A stretch of DNA of 5,678 bases from Candidatus Zixiibacteriota bacterium. Its GTDB lineage: Bacteria; Zixibacteria; MSB-5A5; JAABVY01; JAHJOQ01. The stretch covers positions 1 through 5,678 of the forward strand of contig JAJRZO010000043.1 of assembly GCA_024275215.1 (NCBI GenBank), given 5' to 3'. The translations under genes and the position numbers were made by a program. The notes below the pieces were generated by a model that saw only the letters and a program-made list of their open reading frames with translations, had not been told where the DNA came from and did not search any database. Positions 1 to 5,020 of the stretch are shown piece by piece. Position 1 is the first letter of the stretch; every line of letters begins with the position of its first letter.

Positions 1-557
1 ATGTATGCGGCATTGAATGTTACTGCAAGACCGTCGTCGCCGGCGGCATTTTCAATACCAACAGTGGAACCGGCAAGCCCTGAGGCATCATTACCCGGAT
101 CCATCACTGCATACTGTAACACAAGGCGCCCTGTCTGATACATGATCGCCTGGAAAGTCAGAGAACCAGTGCCGGACGGGTACTCATAGTTCCTGATACC
201 CTCGAAGCTGACTATAAAGCGGTTGTTGGCAACATCAGAATAGTAATAAACATTGCCCGCTTCAGGTGGATCGAGGTCATCCCACCACATCGCAATCATG
301 TTGTTCGGAGTTGCTGAATTAGGCAGGTCGGAGTTCTGCGTCGTGGTGTATCCCTGCCCGAATGTCAGGTAGCCATTCGAATTGATATAGATTTCAGTCT
401 GAGCACTCTCATAGAATGGAAATGTTATGCCCATTGCGACAGGTCCGACATAACTGTCATCATCGAGTGTAACAGGCGTTCCGACAGCAGAGATGTCGAC
501 CCATTCATAGGTCGGGCCGCCCGGTTCATCCGAATCGATCCACTGATAACCGTAAGT
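1..557 (-). other. Nidogen-like beta-sandwich module, open at window edge
   Basis: Residues 1408-1592 and onward. Typical segments are GITFPFYES (1450-1458), IYINSNGYLTFG (1463-1474), LPNSATPNNMIAMWWDDLDP (1485-1504), NVYYYSD (1509-1515), RFIVSFEGI (1520-1528), LTFQAIMYQTGRLVLQY (1540-1556) and STVGIENAAG (1571-1580). The FPFY / NSNGYLTFG / P-N-xIA-x-WWDDLDP / IVSFEGI / Q-x-x-xGR / VGIEN series matches the beta-sandwich seen in many secreted peptidases and adhesins, related to the nidogen extracellular module. It contains no lysine. Role unknown, probably surface binding or spacing. The closing strands and whatever follows lie beyond base 1. Confidence 0.7.
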
Positions 558-3500
558 ATCCGGACCGCCACTGCCTTTGTCAACAGGTGCAAAGAATGGC
601 TCATCGATTTCACCTTTGTCAGAATCACCCGCACGGTAGCCTATCGGCTCACGGACACCGGCAAGGGTAAGAATCTTACCGCCCATTGATTTGTCTCCCA
701 CAGGCGAAGCAAACTGCTTGTCGAACATCGTGACGCCGACATTGTAGTGCATCAATCCGGGACCATTGTTGTAAATCACCAGCGGTGCGGTCTTCTGTGC
801 GCCCGGATCGACATACATGTCTACAGACGACTGAAGTACTTCGAAAACCGGTGCATAGACAAACAGGTTGACTGTAACACTGCCTGTCGGATTTACCGGG
901 TCATTGCAGTTATAATCAAGAGTTCCGACATAGTCGCCCGGTGCCATTCCGGAAGCATCAACCGTGAATGGGAAATTCAGACTGTCATTCGGTGATACAT
1001 CGAAATACTGCGAGGAACAGTTAATCCAGCTATCCGATGGCACGAATTGAATGCTCAGATTCCCGATACCGGTATTCCTGATGTCAATCTGATGCTGCGA
1101 GGTTTCATTCTCAACGAGACTGTCAACATAAGCAGCCTGTTCAATTTCAAGCACCGGCGGATAGATATAAACATTGATCGGCACACTTCCGGTTATGCTG
1201 CCCGGGATATTTGTAGTGTATTGCAATGTCCCTGAATTCATGCCGGAGTTCATGCCGTTAGTGTTGATAGTAAACGAAAAGTCAATGCTATCGCCCGGTG
1301 AGATGTAGTTATTATCGGTATTGCAGGAAAGCCACGGATCACCCGGACTGAAACGAACCCTCAGGGTGCCGTCGCCAGTGCTCCTGACTCGTATCGTGCG
1401 CTGTACTATTTCACCTTCGACCAGGCTGTCAACGAATGTCGCTGGTTCGAGTTCCATCGCAGGAGTACCGCCGGAACCCTGGTAGTAACCCTTCAGCTCG
1501 ATATCATCGATATTCCAGCCGCCATACACTTGCGAACCGTCAGTGCTGCCGAGTCCGAATCTGATCTTGAAATCAGGATTGAAGTCGGCGTATGTGGAAA
1601 GATCGTAGAAATCTTCATTCCACGATGTTTCCTGAGATGTTCCACTATTCTCCCAGAGTGTAACCCATGCTGAACCATCCCATACCTGAAGATAGGCGTG
1701 GTCATACGTTGAGGACTCGAATCCTCTCCAGTGCCAGTAGCGCATTTCAATACTGGCATAGTCCGAACAATCGATATTCGGTGAAGTGACCCACTGGGTT
1801 CCTGGGATGTTGTTGTTATAATCACCGCCAATGTCATTGCCAAGGACTTCATTGCCTTCAGTCGGGCTGTGGTCGAGACCGGGATCGTTAGCGCTCGAAA
1901 CCGCAGGACCCATCTCCCATTCGGCAGTGCCGCCAAGACCGGTCCAGCCCTGATCAAACGCAAAGTCATCGTAGAAGAAAGCAACGCGGTCACCGACAGT
2001 GATCATCAGATTCAGCGTCGTTGAGAACCCAAGATCTCCTGTCAGATTGAGCTGCACAGTGACGGCATAGCCCATCGGGGTACCCGCATCTGCGGACACT
2101 GTGAACACATCGCCTGCACCATCAGCCGTTCCGCCATCGGGCGCGATTGTTCCAAAAGCGACAGCATCATCAGAAATCGACAAGTACGGATCGCTCTCCG
2201 TAAGCACACCGCCGACATTGCCGGCCTGGCCGCTGCCGGAGTTTTCGAGTGTGACAGTAATGTTTGCTGTTTCACCCGGATCGAGTATACCGTTATTGTT
2301 GCCAGCGGCGTCATCGATCGTGAGAGCGAGATTCGTTACGACAGGCGCATGTACGGTAACATTGAAATGACTCTGCCAGAGATCTTTCGCAGTTCCGGTA
2401 ATATCCAGGTCGAAAGAAATCTTATGACCATCGGGTGTGTTGGGCGAAACATCGAAAGCGTAGGCATTTGCGCTGTACGCTGTGCCATCGTTGCCGGAAA
2501 TATCGCCGTATGATTCGGTATCATCGGTCAATGAGACAAGCGAATCATTTTCAATAAGAGTGCCACTGACGCTATAGGCCATGTCCGGCCCCACATTCTT
2601 GACTTGCATGCCAAGAACAATGCTTTCACCAGCGTCAACATCGCCGTTGTTGTTGCCTGCGACATCATCAATTTCACTGTAATCATAGACCACATACGGA
2701 CCTGATGGCGCGATAATCTGAATCGTTGAGATATACGGCTGACGGTTCTGGCAGGTAACGACTATATCTGCCACACCGGGAGTACCGAATGCAGTAACCG
2801 GTACATCCACTGTACCGGAAGCATCGATATAGGCCGCACCCTTGAGCACACCATCAATAGAGATGCCGACATACGATCCAGGATCGGCAGAAACAGAAAT
2901 GCTTGTTGCCGTCATCAGGACGGGATCATCATGCACAACAGGATTGACTGTCGGAACACCCATGTATGTCATCACTGACGGATCACCCATCAGGTGGTAG
3001 ATCTCCCAGTAGTACTCTTCTCTGGATGAGCCGGCTTCCGTGACTGCAAGGTTGCCACGATATATAATAGCATAGTTGGTAACATAATGATCGGTTACCG
3101 GCTCGCCGTGATCGTGGAATATACCGTCATAGGCGCCAAGTCCTGTTTCTTCGTATGTTGGATTTGCGCTGACAGGACCATTTCCAACACCCCACCAGAA
3201 ATCCTCATCCCAATATGTTGAGTTGGAACCGCCAATGTATCCAATACCTCCCTTGTCGGCTTCCTGTAACCAGGATTCACCGAAACAAGGTGTGCTGTAG
3301 TCATCACCGAAGGTGTTGGACAAACAGCAATTACCGATTCCGAGCAGCCACTTGTGGTTATTCGTCAGACTCTGAATATCGGTTGTAGTGAACGGTGGAT
3401 CACTCATTCCAGTATGACCACAGTGAGCAGTATAGTTGTACAGTCCGATACCATCGTCGACCGTCTGGATAATTGCCGCAGCCGCGCCGGATTGATCCGA

Positions 3501-4778
3501 TGCCGGATAGAGCCAGACATTCGGGGCTATTCCATGAAGAGCATTAAAATAATAATCTGTACCATAGTTGATCTGGCCATTACCATAAATAGAGGCATAA
3601 GTAGCATCAACACCAGAGACCAGAGTGACTTCTCCGAGATAACTCGGATCAGGCATCAGATACTGTTCGTATTCGAGCGTCTTGTCAATCTGCGGCTGAA
3701 GCAATGCTGTAGTATGAGCAGAGAAACGTCCAAAGTATATCTCCGGGAACCAGTCGCCTGTGAACTCTACATATTTCATGTCAGTGATATGCGACCCGGC
3801 TGATCCGCTCCACGCCTGAATCTCCTGATCGTCACCGACGAACAACACAAACGACGGCTTCACACCGGGCTGATTGTACAGATCCTGAATCCAGGTCTTG
3901 ATCGCAGTCTGCGAGGTGCCTATCACATCTGTGTAGCCCACTACGACATCGAAACCCTTCTTGACTTTCCAGGCAATGAAAGGCTGCAACTGAGCCTCGA
4001 ACATCCTGTCAGACACGATAATATACCTGATCGGGTACTGGACAAGATCATCCTTACCGCTGCTGTACAATGTCCTGTTATAGTTGAATATTCTGTTATA
4101 AGACGGACCAAACATTGGCGAGTAGTACTCTCTGTTCATTTGCTCGGTCTTGGCCCAATCCGCATTCAGGTAGTTGATTCTGATTTCTATACTGGTATAA
4201 ACCCGGAGCTTGTTCTCGGTAGGATTGTACTCGAACGGGCATGTATAAACCTGTCCGAGACGAACATTACGCATTATGCCTTTGATCTTCGATTCCGCAA
4301 GTGGAAGCGAATACCAACCGGACTGTGCATAAAGATCGCGATTATACTCGAATGGTACGAGATCAGGATCATCCGACTTGGAAAGCGATGGCTGCACGGG
4401 CATTATCGGCAATGTAATTCCGTAGTCGGCCAAAGAAATCTCATGATATTCAGACTTAGTGACAGTCGTCTGCAACTCGCATCCAAACGGAATTGAGAGC
4501 AGCTTGTTGGCCATCGGAAGATTCGGTTCGCCGATTCGTTGTGACCGCGAAAAATTTTCGACCGAAAGAAGAATGAAATCACCCTCTTTTGTGGCAACTT
4601 CATTGAGCGTAAATTCCCCGACCTCGAGACGCATTGTCAAACCGTTACGGTCTTGATCAAGCAGCGTCACTCCGGACCGGGAGTTGTTCAGTTTGATTGT
4701 CTGAGCTGCATAAGCGCTGCTTACTATCAGCACGAAAGCAAATGCAACTGTCAGAAGTGCAGTGGCTGACTTTCTCAC
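1..4778 (-). CDS. Secreted multidomain gingipain-family (C25) cysteine endopeptidase, Lys-gingipain-like; C-terminus cut by window edge
   Basis: One frame is open from GTG at 4778 to base 1 (1592 full codons, no stop seen). Predicted order: signal peptide 1-24, propeptide about 25-235, C25 catalytic domain about 236-608, Ig-like 609-693, two CARDB-like repeats 694-929, jelly-roll adhesin-like domain 930-1098, BACON-like repeats from 1108 to about 1352, Lys-rich linker 1353-1405, nidogen-like module 1408 to the edge. The active site matches Kgp: Asp391, His452 (NYTAH) and Cys485 (GNCC), with the same His-Cys spacing of 33 and Asp-His about 60 residues apart. The family hydrolyses peptide bonds after Arg or Lys outside the cell; Lys is predicted here from Asp526. 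An in-frame TAA at 4803-4805 bounds the start; GTG 4778 has GGAGG five bases upstream, while the other in-frame GTG (4790) overlaps that site. Kgp is about 1700 residues, so the total size is family-like. A C-terminal secretion signal, if any, lies outside. The family call is secure; specificity and tail names are inference. Confidence 0.95.
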   Translation of the reverse strand, partial: MRKSATALLTVAFAFVLIVSSAYAAQTIKLNNSRSGVTLLDQDRNGLTMRLEVGEFTLNEVATKEGDFILLSVENFSRSQRIGEPNLPMANKLLSIPFGCELQTTVTKSEYHEISLADYGITLPIMPVQPSLSKSDDPDLVPFEYNRDLYAQSGWYSLPLAESKIKGIMRNVRLGQVYTCPFEYNPTENKLRVYTSIEIRINYLNADWAKTEQMNREYYSPMFGPSYNRIFNYNRTLYSSGKDDLVQYPIRYIIVSDRMFEAQLQPFIAWKVKKGFDVVVGYTDVIGTSQTAIKTWIQDLYNQPGVKPSFVLFVGDDQEIQAWSGSAGSHITDMKYVEFTGDWFPEIYFGRFSAHTTALLQPQIDKTLEYEQYLMPDPSYLGEVTLVSGVDATYASIYGNGQINYGTDYYFNALHGIAPNVWLYPASDQSGAAAAIIQTVDDGIGLYNYTAHCGHTGMSDPPFTTTDIQSLTNNHKWLLGIGNCCLSNTFGDDYSTPCFGESWLQEADKGGIGYIGGSNSTYWDEDFWWGVGNGPVSANPTYEETGLGAYDGIFHDHGEPVTDHYVTNYAIIYRGNLAVTEAGSSREEYYWEIYHLMGDPSVMTYMGVPTVNPVVHDDPVLMTATSISVSADPGSYVGISIDGVLKGAAYIDASGTVDVPVTAFGTPGVADIVVTCQNRQPYISTIQIIAPSGPYVVYDYSEIDDVAGNNNGDVDAGESIVLGMQVKNVGPDMAYSVSGTLIENDSLVSLTDDTESYGDISGNDGTAYSANAYAFDVSPNTPDGHKISFDLDITGTAKDLWQSHFNVTVHAPVVTNLALTIDDAAGNNNGILDPGETANITVTLENSGSGQAGNVGGVLTESDPYLSISDDAVAFGTIAPDGGTADGAGDVFTVSADAGTPMGYAVTVQLNLTGDLGFSTTLNLMITVGDRVAFFYDDFAFDQGWTGLGGTAEWEMGPAVSSANDPGLDHSPTEGNEVLGNDIGGDYNNNIPGTQWVTSPNIDCSDYASIEMRYWHWRGFESSTYDHAYLQVWDGSAWVTLWENSGTSQETSWNEDFYDLSTYADFNPDFKIRFGLGSTDGSQVYGGWNIDDIELKGYYQGSGGTPAMELEPATFVDSLVEGEIVQRTIRVRSTGDGTLRVRFSPGDPWLSCNTDNNYISPGDSIDFSFTINTNGMNSGMNSGTLQYTTNIPGSITGSVPINVYIYPPVLEIEQAAYVDSLVENETSQHQIDIRNTGIGNLSIQFVPSDSWINCSSQYFDVSPNDSLNFPFTVDASGMAPGDYVGTLDYNCNDPVNPTGSVTVNLFVYAPVFEVLQSSVDMYVDPGAQKTAPLVIYNNGPGLMHYNVGVTMFDKQFASPVGDKSMGGKILTLAGVREPIGYRAGDSDKGEIDEPFFAPVDKGSGGPDTYGYQWIDSDEPGGPTYEWVDISAVGTPVTLDDDSYVGPVAMGITFPFYESAQTEIYINSNGYLTFGQGYTTTQNSDLPNSATPNNMIAMWWDDLDPPEAGNVYYYSDVANNRFIVSFEGIRNYEYPSGTGSLTFQAIMYQTGRLVLQYAVMDPGNDASGLAGSTVGIENAAGDDGLAVTFNAAY
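564..722 (-). other. Charged Lys/Arg-rich interdomain linker
   Basis: Residues 1353-1405 join the third BACON-like repeat to the C-terminal beta-sandwich. The stretch is rich in Gly, Asp, Pro and charge and has Lys at 1354, 1363, 1368, 1388 and 1401, and Arg at 1376 and 1382. Four of the five Lys follow Asp (D1353-K, D1362-K, D1387-K, D1400-K). Domains on either side have very few Lys. A flexible, protease-accessible hinge is the simplest reading; cleavage is inferred, not seen. Confidence 0.6.
723..1457 (-). repeat. Three BACON-like beta-sandwich repeats, the third divergent
   Basis: Residues 1108-1206, 1209-1309 and 1311 to about 1352. The first two align along their length: FVDSLVEGE / YVDSLVENE, IRVRSTGDGTLRVRF / IDIRNTGIGNLSIQF, DPWLSCNT / DSWINCSS, ISPGDSIDF / VSPNDSLNF and GTLQYTTN / GTLDYNCN. 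The W-(L/I)-x-C then SPxDS pattern is that of BACON/ASPM-like domains built from short beta strands. The third copy keeps FEVLQSSVDMYVDPG and LVIYNNGPGLMHYNV but stops before the W-x-C half and passes into a linker. These modules usually act as spacers or ligand-binding arms on secreted enzymes. Confidence 0.75.
1485..1991 (-). other. Jelly-roll (cleaved-adhesin/MAM-like) domain
   Basis: Residues about 930-1098. It opens with FYDDFAFDQGWTGLGGTAEWEMG (split here as FYDDFAFDQGW at 935-945 and AEWEMG at 952-957), contains LDHSPTEGNEVLGND (968-982), TQWVTSPNIDCSDYASIEMRYW around 994-1015, VWDGSAW (1032-1038), and closes with FKIRFGL and GGWNIDDIELKG (1086-1097). This W-rich start, vLg-D loop and GGWxIDDIxL end are the hallmarks of the jelly-roll domains seen in gingipain hemagglutinin regions and in MAM-like modules. 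A binding function for glycan or protein is expected from the family; the ligand is unknown. Confidence 0.75.
1992..2699 (-). repeat. Two tandem CARDB-like beta-sandwich modules with DxAGNNNGxxDxGE loops
   Basis: Residues about 694-812 and 813-929 form two copies of roughly 118 residues. Each starts with an acidic, Asn-rich loop: DDVAGNNNGDVDAGES (704-719; bases 2622-2669) and DDAAGNNNGILDPGET (822-837; bases 2268-2315). A strand ending in KN or EN-x-G follows, then L(I/T)E(N/S)D, SLTDD or SISDD, and a YGDI/FGTI turn. This is the layout of CARDB/Ig-like modules found in large secreted proteins of FCB-type bacteria. The spaced Asp/Asn/Glu residues could bind calcium. The role is probably as stalk or adhesion arm. 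Confidence 0.75.
2700..2954 (-). other. Ig-like domain following the catalytic domain (Peptidase_C25_C type)
   Basis: Residues about 609-693 correspond to the IgSF-like domain that packs against the gingipain catalytic domain. The stretch SISVSADPGSYVGISIDG (626-643) with VLKG, then IDASGTVDVPV and ADIVVTCQNRQPY, follows the Kgp pattern of SAGSYVAISKDGVLYG and later strands, strand for strand. The domain probably stabilises the catalytic fold; it is not itself catalytic. Confidence 0.8.
2955..4073 (-). other. C25 catalytic domain with Kgp-type active site
   Basis: Residues about 236-608. It opens with the YPIRYIIVSD strand (248-257), followed by a Rossmann-like alpha/beta fold with VLFVGDDQEI (311-320) and YFGRFSA (348-354), as in gingipains. 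Catalytic residues by alignment with Kgp: Asp391 (codon 3606-3608; SGVD), His452 (3423-3425; NYTAH) and Cys485 (3324-3326; second Cys of GNCC). Later conserved marks are TPCFGE (496-501), GGIGYIGGSNSTYWDED (510-526) and YYWEIYHLMGDPSV (589-602), all with close counterparts in Kgp. Asp526 (3201-3203) falls where Kgp has Asp516 at the base of the S1 pocket. Two residues are inserted between Cys485 and the PCFGE motif relative to Kgp. His452 is followed by Cys-Gly-His instead of the usual Gly-Ser-Glu. Confidence 0.92.
4074..4706 (-). other. N-terminal propeptide of the C25 peptidase
   Basis: Residues about 25-235 precede the catalytic domain and have the place and length of the gingipain propeptide (roughly 200 residues), which in that family keeps the enzyme latent and helps folding. 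Visible marks are the GEPNLPMANKLLSIP segment (residues 83-97), typical of C25 propeptides (an x-GxPxLP-type motif before a beta strand), and a closing segment around NYNRTLY (232-238). Aligning by eye with Kgp, whose mature chain starts 12 residues before a conserved Pro-Val-Arg, places the boundary here near Arg235-Leu237, ahead of Pro249-Ile-Arg251. The exact cut is not determined. Confidence 0.7.
4707..4778 (-). other. Signal peptide of the C25 peptidase
   Basis: Residues 1-24 have a short basic start (VRK), a long hydrophobic core (about residues 6-20, ALLTVAFAFVLIV) and a signal peptidase I type end, Ala22-Tyr23-Ala24, with cleavage likely before Ala25. There is no lipobox cysteine at the end of the core, so a Sec-exported soluble or outer-surface protein is expected, not a lipoprotein. 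This agrees with gingipains, which pass the inner membrane by Sec. Confidence 0.85.
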
Positions 4779-4783
4779 TTCTC

Positions 4784-4788
4784 CCTCC
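4784..4788 (-). promoter_or_regulatory. Shine-Dalgarno site for the C25 peptidase
   Basis: GGAGG, within GGAGGGAG, lies on the minus strand with five bases before GTG 4778. It decides the start: the only other candidate start below the in-frame TAA at 4803-4805 is GTG at 4790, which overlaps the site and has no purine-rich site of its own. Confidence 0.8.
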
Positions 4789-4799
4789 ACGAGTAAATA

Positions 4800-4829
4800 A
4801 TGTTACTTAGTATTTATTCATTTTTTCAA
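4800..4829 (-). promoter_or_regulatory. Alternative weak sigma70-like promoter close to the peptidase start
   Basis: TTGAAA (4824-4829) and TAACAT (4800-4805) on the minus strand are 18 bases apart. Transcription would start a few bases before the Shine-Dalgarno, giving a leader of roughly 15 bases. Matches to consensus are partial, and it competes with the TATAAT candidate farther upstream. Confidence 0.2.
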
Positions 4830-4835
4830 ATTAGA

Positions 4836-4866
4836 GCACTATCCGCCAGCAAGGTGAGGATAGCAC
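4836..4866 (-). other. Stem-loop in the gap before the peptidase gene
   Basis: On the minus strand GTGCTATCC (4866-4858) pairs with GGATAGTGC (4844-4836): nine pairs including two adjacent G-U pairs, around a 13-base loop. On the plus strand the same two positions become A-C mismatches, so the full stem can form only in minus-strand RNA. No T-run follows, so it is not an ordinary intrinsic terminator. It could be a leader structure for the peptidase or a 3' end structure for the upstream gene. Confidence 0.4.
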
Positions 4867-4897
4867 AGATATGACCGCGAAAACGCAAGTTTATATA

Positions 4898-4903
4898 ATT
4901 ATA
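4898..4903 (-). promoter_or_regulatory. Possible -10 box upstream of the peptidase
   Basis: A perfect TATAAT on the minus strand lies in the most AT-rich part of the gap. At 17 bases upstream only a weak CTTTCT is found (4921-4926), so the -35 is poor. If used, the leader would be about 110 bases and would contain the stem-loop at 4836-4866. AT-rich gaps produce such hexamers by chance, so this is a candidate only. Confidence 0.3.
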
Positions 4904-5020
4904 ATAACAAACGACGGAAAAGAAAGTGAAATTTGGATTATTTTGCCTGTAATAGAGTTATCATGTCGATATTTTCATGTATTTTATTTTGTTCTACTGA
5001 AGAATGTCATGGTTGCCAAA

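Larger units (their letters stand above)
4779..5020. other. Intergenic region between the two minus-strand genes
   Basis: This AT-rich gap of 242 bases separates the stop of the membrane protein gene from the peptidase start. It contains the candidate promoters, the stem-loop and the Shine-Dalgarno listed separately. No stem followed by a T-run is visible after the stop at 5021, so I cannot place an intrinsic terminator. No RNA gene or repeat is recognised. Confidence 0.7.

Noticed and set aside
1493..1993. 166-codon minus-strand frame inside the peptidase gene, and similar ones at 425-634, 2042-2314, 2336-2524, 3095-3307 and 4403-4603
   Set aside because: They lie in another frame of the long peptidase reading frame, whose protein has clear domains; their own products show no motif and odd composition (rich in Met, Arg and Ser).
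3354..3803. 149-codon plus-strand frame, and others at 747-995, 1047-1235, 2101-2370, 4140-4496 and 4459-4656
   Set aside because: All are antisense to the peptidase coding sequence, with no convincing start site or recognisable protein pattern.
4788..4790. GTG at 4790 as the peptidase start
   Set aside because: It overlaps the GGAGG site that is well placed for GTG 4778, and would add an acidic stretch before the basic signal-peptide start.
4831..4838. Bacteroidota-type -7 promoter element (TAATTTG on the minus strand)
   Set aside because: It is one base short of TAnnTTTG and no TTTG element lies at the usual distance upstream.
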